Assembly: GCA_019925795.1 (NCBI GenBank)
Contig: CM034301.1
Location: forward strand, 47,145,783-47,209,782
DNA length: 64,000 nt
Source: Dendrobium chrysotoxum
Taxonomy: Eukaryota; Streptophyta; Magnoliopsida; Asparagales; Orchidaceae
Direction: 5' to 3'
Shown: one piece after another, positions 1-10,860 of the stretch
Layout of the letters: every line of letters starts with the position of its first letter
Position numbering within the stretch: position 1 is the stretch's first letter
Notes under the pieces: model-generated
What the model was told of the DNA's origin: nothing
Databases searched by the model: none
What the model saw: the letters and a program-made list of their open reading frames with translations, nothing else
Program-made: the position numbers and the translations under genes

Positions 1-135
1 GTACCTCACCTTGGAAGCGACACAGATGAGGATGAGGTCACCTCTACGAAATCCCAGAGGGTATGTCATTCGATGGACGAATGGAGTAGGGAGGTCGCAT
101 ATTCAAATAATGATTATGACTAAGACTCTATCTAC

Positions 136-1551
136 ATGAACACGGTGCAAGATGTATTCTCTAGGAGAATCGATAGCCTGTTAATCTCAGACAGCGTGCT
201 CGTAGTCACTCGTGTTCCCCTACAGTATTTCAAAGAAATAATTCCACGAGATATACATAAGGTTGAAGAACTTGTGACCCGTTATCTGCCTCCGATCAAA
301 AAGGGGATTGAGTCAGGAAATATATTCTATTCCGTAGGAAAGGATGAAGAAGTGAATCGTGATTGGGACCATGTCTTCATCGATTCTGAAGAATTACTAC
401 CTACGAGGCTACCTAGGTTTAATACCAAAGGTATTCAAAGAATGTTGCGAAAGTGGATCAATATTCCCACCTCCAAGCAACAGCTCCGTACATGCCTATG
501 CCTCTGGTACGGAAGGAGACCGCGTCCCTTACGAAGGAAGGATATGAATGCATATAAAGGCATTGGATTCGTCAGGCGAAAATGCATCCGGAAGGAGACT
601 TGCCGAGCCATCACTTGCAGGGAAGTTGAATCCAATGACGGTTCAGATGAAGAAGTCTATGAAGCTGATGATTACGACGATCAGCCTCTAGAGGCCAAGC
701 CTGCACCAGAAGAGCTAGAAGATGGTGGACAGGCAACCACTAAGGACGAACTAAAAGAAGTCAACTTGGGAATCAAGGATGACCCTCGCCCAACCTTCAT
801 TAGTTCCCTTCTGCCAGAAGATCAAATTGAAGAGATAAAAGAACTCCTCTGTGAATTCAGAGACTGTTTTGCCTAGATATATGCTGAGATGCCCGGCTTA
901 TCCCCTGACGTAGCAGTTCACAGGTTGGCAATCAAACCGAATGCTGCACCCGTCAAACAAGCTACGAGAAGAATGAGATTGGAGATTGAAGAACAGGTAA
1001 TTGCTAAAACCAAAAAACTCATAGAGGCGGGCTTCATCCGAGAAGAAAAATACGCCGACTGGATTGCCAATATTGTCCCTGTGAAGAAGAAGAACGGTCA
1101 GATATGTATCTGTATTGACTTTCGAGACCTCAACAAGGTATGTCCAAAAGACGACTTCCCGCTCCCTGTGTCAGAACTCTTAGTGGACAATACTTCCAAC
1201 TATGATATGTTCTCATTTATGGATGGATCATCAGGCTATAATCAAATCAAAATGGCACCTAAAGATGAGAAGCACACATCATTCAGAACGCCCATCGATA
1301 TTTTCTGCTATACGGTCATGCCCTTCGGCCTGAAGAATACTGGTGCCACCTACCAACGGGCGATGACTCATATTTTTGATGAGTTGATACATCAGAAAGT
1401 TGAATGCTATGTAGACGACCTTGTTGTCAAGAACATAGACCGAAAAGAGCATCTAAATGACCTAAGGATTGTATTTGAAAGAATCAAAAAGTTCGATCTG
1501 AAGATGAATCCTCTTAAATGTGCTTTGGGGTCTCCTCCGGCAAATTCTTAG
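136..1551 (+). pseudogene. Pol: linker and N-terminal reverse transcriptase
   Basis: One frame runs through this interval with a single stop at 874-876, where related proteins have Trp (TGG to TAG). The first ~240 codons are an acidic linker ending in a conserved lead-in (LLCEFRDCFA). From about 960 the reverse transcriptase is clear: VPVKKKNGQ, DFRDLNKVCPKDDFPLP, FMDGSSGYNQI, TVMPFGLKNTGATYQR and the catalytic YVDD at 1408-1419. The last correct codons are near 1535; the frame then shifts and stops at 1549-1551. The enzyme would copy the element's RNA into DNA in virus-like particles. The catalytic Asp residues are intact but the reading frame is not. Confidence 0.88.
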
Positions 1552-2179
1552 GGTACGTCGTTCGTCACCGAGGTATTGAAATTGACCCCAACAAGATCAA
1601 GGCGATCACAGAGATGCCACCGCCAAGAAGCCTCCGTCAACTCCGCTCCTTGCAAGGGCAACTGGCTTTCATTCGGTGATTCATATCGAATCTGTCGGGT
1701 AGGTGCCAGCCATTTTCAAAATTAATGAAAAAGGACATCCGCTTTAGATGGGATGAAGAATGTCAAGAAGCTTTTGATAGCATCAAAAGATATTTGTTAA
1801 ATCCACCCATCCTCACAGCGCCAATTCCGGGAAAGCCTCTTATACTGTATACAGCTGCATTAGAAGAGTCCCTCGGAACATTGCTGGCCTAGCACAATGA
1901 AGAAGGAAAAGAAAATGCACTCTACTACATCAGTCGGAGATTAATCGGAGCAGAAATGCGATATTCTCCAATTGAGAAACATTGCCTGGCGTTGATCTTC
2001 GCAGTCCAGAAACTTCGCCACTACATGTTATCTCACAAAATCACCTTGATATCAAAGATCGATCCGCTGAAGTTCTTGATGACAAGACCAGCGTTGACAG
2101 GTCATTTGGCAAGGTGGGAAGCGCTATTACTGCAATTTGACATAGTATACATGCCATAAAAAGCGGTCAAGGATAAGCT
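1539..2179 (+). pseudogene. Pol: reverse transcriptase C-terminus and first RNase H
   Basis: The reading frame resumes shifted by one base at about 1539 (GKFLGYVVRHRGIEIDP). It continues through the RT thumb and connection region into the usual RNase H of gypsy elements (ILYTAALEESLGTLL, ALYYISRRL, YSPIEKHCLALIFAVQKLRHY). In-frame stops at 1677-1679 (TGA), 1890-1892 (TAG) and 2157-2159 (TAA) fall where Arg, Gln and Gln are expected, and another one-base shift lies near 2165. Tat-lineage elements carry this RNase H followed by a second one, which is what is seen next. The conserved acidic residues of this first domain are partly lost. Confidence 0.8.
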
Positions 2180-2848
2180 TTGGCAAATTTCCTCGCCGCA
2201 CATCCAATTCCTGTAGATTCGCCGTTGAACAACGATTTGCCCGATGAACAAATTGTGCAGGTTGATGAAGAAGAAAAGCTACCATTTTGGGAAATGTATT
2301 TTGATGGGGCATCGTCTATCAAGTCTCCCAAACCTTCGAATCTTATAAATTCCCAAGCTGGCATCGGTCTTATCTTTATAGAACCTGAGGGAGGTATCAT
2401 GAGATTCTCGTTCAGTCTAACTAAACCTCAGACCAATAACGAAGCCGAATACGAAGCTCTAATAGCAGGACTGGAGATTGTAATTGATGTCCAAATCACA
2501 GATCTCCAAATATTTGGCGATTCTCAACTTGTGATAAATCAAGTTCTAGGCATTTACAAGATTTGCAAACTTGAATTGGCTCACTACTACCGACGAGCTC
2601 TCGAGCTTCTAAAACAAATATCGAATGTCAAGATAACTCAAGTTCCTCGAGGACAGAATGCAAAAGTAGATTGTCTAGCCAAACTGGCCAAGGAGCTTGC
2701 AAATGAAGACAAAAGGCCACATATATTCATTGCGGTTGAAAATCGTCAGGTCTTAGAGCCAGCAACCCTACAATTCCCGCAGGCATGGGGAATACCAGGT
2801 TCAAGCCAGCAGGATGCAATCCCGGTCGATCCTCAACATCCCCAATAA
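2180..2848 (+). pseudogene. Pol: second, archaeal-type RNase H
   Basis: An open frame of about 220 codons carries a second RNase H. Recognisable blocks are WEMYFDGASS (first catalytic Asp), TNNEAEYEALIAGLEI (Glu), IFGDSQLVINQ (Asp) and NAKVDCLAKLAKEL (last Asp), so all four catalytic acids are present. Dual RNase H domains are a known trait of Tat-lineage gypsy elements. The apparent start at TTG is only the point where the frame reopens after a shift, not a true start. The domain is joined to integrase by a Pro- and Gln-rich stretch and a stop at 2846-2848. Confidence 0.82.
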
Positions 2849-2923
2849 ATCACTACTAAAAATCAACCAGGGGAACGTCAGGTAGTAAAGAGACGAAGAA
2901 CCGGTAGATTCTCAGAGTCGTGG

Positions 2924-4207
2924 TTGGATTGCTTGGAGGTTGAAGTCGAAGACGATTGGAGGCAACCATTCGTCGACTACTTCAAAGAAAGCAAACTCCC
3001 AACAGATAAATCTCTGGCTGCACAAATTAGAAAAAGAATATTACGATACGCGTTTGTCAATAATATGCTATATCGGCGGGCTTTTGATCAAATGTGGCTA
3101 CGATGCCTAGGGACCAAGGAAGCGGATAAAGTGGTAGCAGAAGTTCATGAAGGACTCTGCGGAGCACACCAGTCAGGTCCCAAGATGACTACTAAAATCA
3201 AAAGAATTGGTTATTACTGGCCTACGATGGTGAGAGATTGTATCAACCACGCTAAGAAGTGCCACGAATGTCAAATTCACGGTGATGTTATTCATCAACA
3301 GCCAAATCCACTACATCAAACGATAGCGTCCTAGCCATTTGAATGTTGGGGCACAGACATAATTGGGCCAACAGATTCGCCGTCTTCAGCGGGGCACCGC
3401 TTTATTCTGGCAGCAACAGACTATTTCTCAAAATAGGCAGAAGCAGCACCATTCAGAGAAGTCACGTCCGATCATGTGATCAACTTCTTCACCCACAATA
3501 TCGTCTACAGATTCAGTGTACCACGCCGAGTGATCTCAGATAACGGCACAGCATTCAAAAGCATGAAAATCTACAAGTTTGTTGAGCGCCATAAGATCGA
3601 TTGGCGGTATTCATCAATATACAACCTAAGAGCTAATGGTTTGGCTGAGGCCTTTAACAAGACGCTGGTGAAGTTGTTGAAGAAGATCCTCACCAAGAAC
3701 AAAAGAGAATGGCATACAAAGATGGCAGAAGCATTATGGGTGTATCGTACGACCTACAAAACACCAACCAAAGCCACTCCCTACTCACTAGTGTTCGGGG
3801 CTGAAGCCGTCTTGCCACTAGAAGTTGAACTACCATCTCTTCGGGTCGCTATCCAGAATGAGATAACTCAAGAGAAGAATGCTCGCCTGAGAATGGAGGA
3901 GCTCGATGCACTCGATGAAGTTAGACTGCAAGCCCAACAAAACTTAGAAATCTACCGAGGAAGAATGGCGAAGTCATTTGATCGGATGGTGCGCCCTCGA
4001 TCCTTTCAAGAAGGGGAATTGGTCCTGGTGCTGAGAAGACCAATCATCCCACACCGAAGAATTGGTGGCAAGTTCGTATCCAACTGGGAAGGCCCATTCA
4101 TCATCGAGAAGGCATATCAGGGAGGAGCCTACCAGCTTATCGATCTGCACGGTCAGAAGCCCATGCCGCCGATCAACGGTCGACACCTGAAGAAGTATCA
4201 TGCATAA
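2924..4207 (+). pseudogene. Pol: integrase
   Basis: This frame encodes integrase. Present are the zinc-binding region (EVHEGLCGAHQSG, then CHEC near 3260-3275), the core D-D-E region (WGTDIIGPT, VISDNGTAF, NGLAEAFNKTL) and the GKF-type C-terminal region (RIGGKFVSNWEGPF) that ends at KKYHA and a TAA stop. Two in-frame TAG stops at 3332-3334 and 3434-3436 replace Trp. Integrase inserts the cDNA into the genome. NGLAEA has Leu where most relatives have Gln. Without the two stops the frame would be continuous, so this part has decayed only lightly. Confidence 0.87.
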
Positions 4208-4314
4208 GATTGCTCAAGGAAATGTTATATTTAATGTACTGTATATTTCATGCGTATTTATATACACTTTATATTTCACATTTTTGAAATTCTCTTGTGT
4301 TGCAAGAATGCATT

Positions 4315-4650
4315 TCAAAATCATCCTGCAGGACAGGGGGCATTTTAAATATTTATTTTGGTTGACATCGTGCTATGCGCCGAGATCCCCAAATAAATAT
4401 TTAAAATCACAAAATTTTAAATCTATTCTATTATGAAATGTCCCTGCGAGACAGGGGGCATTTTAAATATTTATTCGGGTCGACATCACGCTGCATGTCG
4501 AGATCCTCAAATAAATATTTAAAATCACAAAATTTCAAACTTTCTTCTATTCTGAAATGTCCCTACAAGACAGGGGCATTTTAAATATTTATTCGGGTCG
4601 ACATCGCGCTGCATGCCGAGATCCCCGAATAAATATTTAAAATCACCAAC
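4315..4650 (+). repeat. Three 118-bp tandem repeats with internal hairpin (retroelement 3' UTR)
   Basis: The block 'acaggggg-cattttaaatatttatt' recurs with cattttaaat at 4341, 4459 and 4577, an exact 118-bp spacing. Each unit contains an AT-rich inverted repeat. In the third unit the arms ATTTTAAATATTTATTCGGG (4578-4597) and its exact reverse complement (4624-4643) are 20 nt long around a 26-nt loop; in the second unit an inner TCGACAT/ATGTCGA pair also fits. Short tandem repeats just after pol are known from several Tat-lineage elements. The array lies about 110 bp past the integrase stop. Confidence 0.85.
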
Positions 4651-6060
4651 ACAAATATTCTTTTATACTAAAGAATACAACGAATTCTTTTCAAAGTATA
4701 TGCAGGTGATATTTCGAAAGATCGAGACACCACCACCTCCAACAAACCAAGATTTCAAAGGTCAGAAAGAGACTTTTGCAATTACACACTCTAACAAATT
4801 GAGCCAGAACAACCTGAAGTCTTTCAACAGCCTGAAGCTTAAGGTTCGAGTGGGTGTAAGAGGTCGGATCCAACACGCTCAAATATGGCCGGATCGCTGG
4901 CAGCTCCGTCTACTCAACAAGCCATAAGAAAATTCAGATAATTTTCAAGTGACTTCAAGGTCACCCTGATGATGGCCGTATTGAATGCAAATCTCAACCG
5001 GAGGGGTCCACACAGATCATTTCAAATACCACCCAAAATCCAAAACTCTACAAAAATTTCCTGAAATTCCAAATTCCAAACTCCAAAAATTCAAAAATCC
5101 GAAAATATTTAAAATTGAAATAAATCCATCGAAACACTTAAAGCAAAACACATCCACCCTCCGCAACAGTTTACCGAGGTGAAAAAATTGAAAAATACTT
5201 CAGCTCACAAAGAGCTAATGCCTGGTCGAGAATATCACTAGGATCCATTCTCAAATAATCTCCTGCCAGCAAGGACGTGGTACGAGTCCTTTAACCGGCA
5301 GTTTCACCGCCAAATGGCATTGCAGGATAAACGGTTATGACTCGGGGCCCTCTGAACCAGGTGGTCGCCGCCAAATGGCACCATTATATTATGGTTATGG
5401 CCAGAGCCCGTATGCTCCCCAATGGCATCAAATCTTTGAGATATGAATCAATAGGATATGATCGATAGGGCATAAAGCCCTCTGTTAGCTAAGGTGGATT
5501 CAAATTTGTCCCCTTAGGCAAATATTCAACCAAGGTCTATAAGGTACCCTTGGACGAAGCAACCCATGGCTGCCGACAAGGATCCTTCTGTCAGGTTGGG
5601 TCGACTACCTCCTCTGACTAAGTAGACCAGGGATCACGATGGCCCGGGATGACGGAACCATGGGATCTTGATCGGGTCCATCATCCATTCCCCCACCATC
5701 CGCTTTAAGTACAAGATGGTGAAATTTCTAATTTTGAATATCAAATCTTCCAACATTTCCAAACTTCAAGCTCATGCTGCTACTATATGCCATATGCACG
5801 TATCTTCTACGTATCTGATTGACGACTAGCCTTAATCGAAAGTTCTCTCTCGTTACCGGGAGGGGTAATTAACTATAGGGGCTTGCGCCTATAGGAAACC
5901 AGAACTCAGATCATAAAGTCCTCGTAAAATGAGGGCGAAATCTCTGGGTAGTGTCTAATCTACAAACCCATCTGCCTTCCAAAATTTACCCCGGAACTTA
6001 AATCGTTTAAAACTCCCCCCCGAAGAACGCAAAAAAGCGGGCGGAGGCCGGGGCCGAATT
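4651..6060 (+). other. Non-coding tail of the first gypsy element
   Basis: No convincing gene. The interval continues the retroelement 3' region. It holds a diverged ~59-bp duplication (CCGCCAAATGGCA near 5310 and 5369), a short hairpin CTATAGG...CCTATAG at 5873-5894 that recurs in another form near 24440 on the other strand, and a GC-rich segment (about 6010-6060) where element-like composition ends. The ORFs of 97-104 codons seen here lack recognisable domains. Confidence 0.5.
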
Positions 6061-6768
6061 TTCGGAGCCCACACTAATATAGTGTATAATACTAACATAC
6101 AACTTGCAACAAAATCTGATACAGGATAGCTTTTCTTTGTAGTGATTGAGAACATCTACAAGGCTCAATTTAAACTTTAATCCGTGAGAACTAAGATAAT
6201 TTTTACCGGCTGAATAAATACTTATTTGATCAAGATAAGGTCCTACTCATGCAAATATCAAAATTTTGATGGGGTCATGCATCAAATTTACTTCATCAAA
6301 TACTGTGCAAATCACTATCATATAAAATAGTGATAAAAGTTGAATCACCTTATTTTAATATGCTGATGCAATGACTCACAGAGAAACCAATTTTGAGATC
6401 AATAAATTAAAGGAATAATTTATCAAAATAGTTTGAAATGAAGAACTTGGATAAGAAAAGGAATATTTTGGGTGATAATAATTGGTGATAAATTAATTAA
6501 CACTTAAAACAAACTCAAAATGATTATATTTTGAAAATAATAAGCGCCTTTAATATGACAAAGGTGAAATTTATAAGTACTTCTTGTTCTAATCACTTTA
6601 GACTTTCAAAAACACAATCCTTAAAATAATACGGAGATAGAACATTAGGCAAAAGTTCCTTATACTTCATCAGTAGGCATACCAATGTATGTTGTGATGT
6701 GCACAAAAATTGATAGACTATATTCTGAGGCAATTTAGTTTGTATATGTTAAATCCATTCTATATGTT
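6061..6768. other. AT-rich flank; left copy of a ~288-bp duplication
   Basis: AT-rich sequence with no gene. From about 6480 to the LTR boundary it matches 13676-13955 on the far side of the gag-only element (shared runs include AATTAATTAACACTTAAAAC and GTATGTTGTGATGTGCA). With the element and one target duplication removed, the two copies would be adjacent, in tandem, with a unit of about 288 bp. The last five bases, ATGTT (6764-6768), are the target-site duplication of the element. Confidence 0.75.
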
Positions 6769-7787
6769 TGATACGTCATCGAAAAATTATCTTGATCGGG
6801 CACGAATCTCGAGGAAAAACTCAAGTTGGAAACTTCAAAAATTAATTCGGAGACCATTTAAACTCCGATTTCAGCAAGCTTATAGTCGAACTGAGCGTCT
6901 CGGAAATACGAATCCAACAACACCAAATTCGACTCAATCCGAGCCCAAACGAGTCCAAACCAAGTACCCGAAGCGCTATTGGAAGCATCAAACAGCAATT
7001 TGAGTTACCAAATGACCTCCGATTTTGACGAGCTTATAGTCGAATCGAGCGTCTCGACGAGACGAATCCAACGAGCCCAAGATCGTAGAATTCTGATATC
7101 ATTAAGACCTTCAAATGCTTGATAAACGGTTCACGATCAAGGGATTCAATATCGGCCGTTCATCCGGATCACTCCTTATTTGCCCTTGATCCCTCATCTA
7201 TTTACGGGCTATGCCACTCCAGAAAAACTATAAATAGCCCCTCATTTCTCTTAAGAGAGGACCCCAAGCCAAGAAGAGAAGAAGAGAAGGAAGAGAAGAA
7301 GAAGAGAAGAGAAGTTTAGGAGGGAACAGCTCCTCCTCGACCACCGCCGGAACACCGCCGGAACACCACCGAAGCACCACTGGGCGCCCGAGGGACGCTG
7401 GAGTTCTGTCCGACACGGGAGCAACATCAGAATTCTGCCTGACGCCAGAATTCTACCCGACGCCCAAGTGACGCCGAACTTCTTTCCAAGTGACGCCGGA
7501 ATTCTGCTCGACACCCGAGTGACGTCGGAACTCTGCTTGGCCTTGTAACTGATACTCATTGTAATCTGATTGTCCTGAATTTAAAGGACGAATCAGCCTC
7601 GTGTATTTTAAACAATACTAGTGGAACTCTTTCAACTGGGCGTGGCCCCGTGGTTTTTTCCCTTTCCAGGGTTTTCCACATAAAAATTCTGGTGTTACTA
7701 TTTCAATTCTGTTTGTGTGCTGGATATATGTACAACGCTGAGACAAAAAATTAAAATCTATCGCCGCGTATATTTGAGTCCGCAACA
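6769..7787 (+). repeat. 5' LTR of gag-only gypsy element
   Basis: The LTR begins TGATACGTC and ends GCAACA. It contains a promoter-like CTATAAATAGCCCC near 7228, a purine-rich stretch after it, and a GC-rich part with repeated 'CCGACGCC' and 'GGAATTCTG' words near 7380-7530. Inside it, two similar segments (6883-6930 and 7031-7080, 'CTTATAGTCGAA...GAGCGTCTCG') look like an internal duplication. Differences from the right copy are scattered substitutions and a few short indels. Confidence 0.9.
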
Positions 7788-7807
7788 GTTTGGCGTCGTC
7801 TGTGGGA
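7788..7807 (+). other. Primer-binding site
   Basis: GTTTGGCGTCGTCTGTGGGA follows the 5' LTR without a gap. Sequences of the TTTGGCGCCGTC type are the usual primer-binding sites of Tat/Athila-related gypsy elements. The related minus-strand element at 32734-32746 has the more canonical GTTTGGCGCCGTC. The exact tRNA was not determined. Confidence 0.75.
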
Positions 7808-7838
7808 ACCTTATCCCACAACTTCAAGTATTGCTACG

Positions 7839-9377
7839 ATGGTCAACAGGCGTAGCAGTCGCCTCATAGGAGCCTCCCGCTCCCACTCTCATCAATCCAG
7901 AAATCAATCTATAAATCATAGACGCCCGGTATCTACCTCTTTCTACCCCGGGGGGCAAAATGTACCTGGAGAAGGGACCTCGGGACCCTCCTTAGAAAAG
8001 AGAATTCAAAAGATGGAAGAATCTCAAAACGAGATCTTACAACTCCTGCGAGAGACTCGACAACTGACCCTAGCACCTCAGGAGGAGGTTCTTCTCCCTC
8101 GAGATCCACCACGTGTTGAAGCTGTTCAAATCGAACATATTCAAGCTGAGATTCCTCTTCCTCCACCCAGGAGGCGTTCGCAGTCACATCAAGATAACGA
8201 ACTGGCTAATGCAGCAAGTTCTACCCATCCTCCACACACAGGTCGGCAATCTCTCCTTCCTCAAGACCTCAATGAGGAGCTAGCCCAACATCACATTGTT
8301 GAGCTCCCTCGCAATACCCTACGTCACGAACTGCGACGATTGGTTCGAGAGGAGTTCCCTATAGGAGGCGTAAGACAACCTCTTCGTCGGTGGGACTTCC
8401 AGGAGTCGTCACCCCTAACGGAAGCCATTCTTCAACACCCTATTCCGGCTGGCTTTAAGCTACCAAGCATCGAGTCCTACGATGGGACATCCGACCCGTA
8501 CGAGCACATCGACCATTACAGGACCATCATGCATATTCAACAAGCCTCAGACGCACTCCTTTGCCAGGTTTTCTCTGCCACTCTTAAAGGACAAGCTCGA
8601 ACATGGTTCTATTCACTTTCAGCCGGAACGATCCCCACATTTGTCAAATTGGCCAAAGTATTTGTCGAACAGTTCGTAGCCAACCGAAGAATTACTAAGG
8701 ATTCTTCTCATCTCTCTGGGATCCGTCAGAACGAGGGAGAAACATTAAAAGAATATTTTCAACGGTTTTCCACCGAGGCTCGACAGATTCCGGGAGTGGA
8801 CCCAGAACTACTCCGAGGGGGTCTTCCTTGGAGGCCTTCGTCCTGGTCCTTTCTATTCGGCACTCATGCGGGACACAGTTCATTCATATGCTGACCTGAT
8901 CTATCGTGTAGAAGCTCAGATTTCCGCTGATGAAGCCATTAATGCTCATAGAAAGCAATTTGAGCAAACAACTGGAAAGCGTAAGAACGCCCCTACAATA
9001 GAGGAGTCATTTTTGCAACGAAAGAAAAATTCATCTCCTAGACCCCAGTACCACAACGCAAGTTCCGACATGAAAAAGAGTATACGCCTCTCAATGCAAC
9101 TCGAACCAACATACTAATGGCCATTCGAGATAAAGAAAATATCAAGTGGCCTAATTCTTTGAAGCCAAATGTTGGAAACCATGAGCAATATTGCTATTTC
9201 CACCGTAGTCGTGGACACACTACTGAAGCCTGCAAGCAACTCAAGGATGAGATCGAGAGGTTGATCCGACAAGGATATCTTCGACAATTCATCCAAAACT
9301 CACCTGCTCGAGATGAAACTGGTCCAACTGGGGGGCAAAATCAACAACAACAAAGACAACAGTTGAATAATATTTAA
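7839..9377 (+). pseudogene. Gag polyprotein, two frameshifts
   Basis: Translation starts at ATG 7839 (MVNRRSSRLIGASRS). The N-terminal third is Arg/Gln/Pro-rich with a coiled-coil-like EKRIQKMEESQNEIL. The retrotransposon gag domain is clear near codons 205-320 (FKLPSIESYDGTSDPYEHI, ARTWFYSLSAGTI, LKEYFQRFSTEARQI). The frame shifts near 8815-8822 in a G run, continues as LGGLRPGPFYSALMRD, and shifts back near 9075-9085. The end carries a Cys/His knuckle (CYFHRSRGHTTEAC) and KDEIERLIRQGYLRQFI, then stops at 9375-9377. Gag forms the particle that packages element RNA. Nothing resembling protease or RT follows. Confidence 0.88.
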
Positions 9378-9733
9378 ATGGTTGGCGAGATTGAATGACC
9401 ATGCACTTTGTGTAGATGTATTAGTAATACTACTTGTTATGTGTCATCGTGTATCTCTTTTATGATAAGTAGGATGTCACTCTAATGTCCTTAGTAGTTC
9501 TACCAAGTCAAATAATGTGGTTGTCCTTATATGTACAAGGGAACTATTGTATTGTCTTATAGTAATATAATGTGTTGTTCGTCCAATTCTGATATTATCT
9601 CTTTCTTTAAAAAGAATATAAATGACAATGAAAAACTACTGACAAATATAGTCTCTTTATCCTTGATTCGAGAAATACACAATCTTTATTGTGTCTCAAT
9701 CATTAGAAGATCGATCCCAGGGGGATTCGATCC

Positions 9734-10180
9734 GACCTCTTCCATACAGGTTAACGTCGTCGAGCAAAGGCTCCGACATACAACCTCAGATAGGTCTCAC
9801 ATCCTTGGTGGATTCTCTCGACCTCTTCCATACAGGTTAACGTCGTCGAGCAAAGGCTCCGACATATAACCTCGGATAGGTCTCACATCCTTGGTGGATT
9901 CTCTCGACCTCTTCCATACAGGTTAACATCGTCGAGCAAAGGCTTCGACATACAACCTCGGATAGGTCTCACATCCTTGGTAGATTCTCTCGACCTCTCC
10001 CATACAGGTTAACGTCGTCGAGCAAAGGCTCCGACATACAACCTCGGATAGGTCTCACATCCTTGGTAGATTCTCTCGACCTCTCCCATACAGGTTAACG
10101 TCGTCGAGCAAAGGCTCTGACATACAACTTCGAATAGGTCATATATTCTTGATGGATTCTCTGGACATCTTCCACAGAGA
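9734..10180 (+). repeat. 86-bp tandem repeats, five copies plus a decayed sixth
   Basis: GACCTCT/C..CCATACAGGTTAACG starts at 9734, 9820, 9906, 9992 and 10078, always 86 bp apart, with a decayed copy at 10164. Copies are nearly identical; the last two decay toward the right. The array lies about 350 bp after gag, inside the gag-only element, where pol would normally begin. The units are directly adjacent and not separated by unique spacers, so this is not CRISPR-like. Confidence 0.92.
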
Positions 10181-10860
10181 TTCTTGGCGGGCAAAAAATC
10201 TTCGAAAGAGCATGTTGCACAATATATAAACTCATGTTTCAAAGATGCAAAAGCAAGTTTTCAACTTCATATAAATATTATTGAAGTTATATTACAAAAG
10301 ATTGTACATCTAGTTCACCTTTGCAAGAATTTAAAAGTAAAAGGTACACTGGTGACATTCATACAAGCTAGTATCATCGAGCAACAAGCAACTTTAACAC
10401 AGTCAAATATCCTTGGTGGATTTAAGTGACTTCTCCCTTATTGCACGTAAGCATCTCCTACAACTGCTCCTTCAAAGAAAGGACATAACTGGATCATCAT
10501 CAGACCTCCACTCAGTTGATAGTGTTAGTATATTGCCATAATGTTGGCATGTCACACTACTTCGGCCCCTTGATTCTGTAATATCTGATGTTGGCACACT
10601 TCAGTATGGATGAATATTGCCTTAACACAATGCCACTGGACACCCACCATCATCGGCCCTTTGTCAGATATCTGTCGGCGGTCCTCTACTTCATCTCAAC
10701 CATCATCGGATTCTTGCTCGATCGTGAACCATCATCGGCTTCTCGTTCAACTATTGATAGCAGCACCCTTGAACTCTCTCCTTCTGCTCCCCACTTGGTC
10801 GTTGACTGCTAACAGACTTCCACCCGATCGTTCATCATCGAAAAACTTCCGTTAAAATAG
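10181..10860 (+). other. Non-coding interior of the gag-only element
   Basis: No gene recognised. Short ORFs (74-81 codons) have no family features. The stretch links the 86-bp array to the GC-rich array and carries another 'ATCCTTGGTGGATT' echo of the 86-bp unit at about 10408. Confidence 0.5.

Larger units (their letters stand above)
1..6060 (+). mobile_element. Degenerate Ty3/gypsy retrotransposon (Tat-like), 3' part
   Basis: The window opens inside the pol region of an LTR retrotransposon. Reverse transcriptase, a first RNase H, a second archaeal-type RNase H and integrase follow in that order, which is the order known for Tat-lineage Ty3/gypsy elements. The frame is broken by about seven stops and at least two frameshifts, so the element is dead. 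After the integrase stop comes a long non-coding tail with 118-bp tandem repeats. I found neither a polypurine tract nor a 3' LTR; similarity to element-like sequence fades near 6060, so the 3' end is probably deleted. Gag and the 5' LTR lie left of the window. Confidence 0.85.

Noticed and set aside
9734..10180. Regular 86-bp repeats as a possible CRISPR array
   Set aside because: Units are directly adjacent without unique spacers, and the host is a plant nuclear genome.
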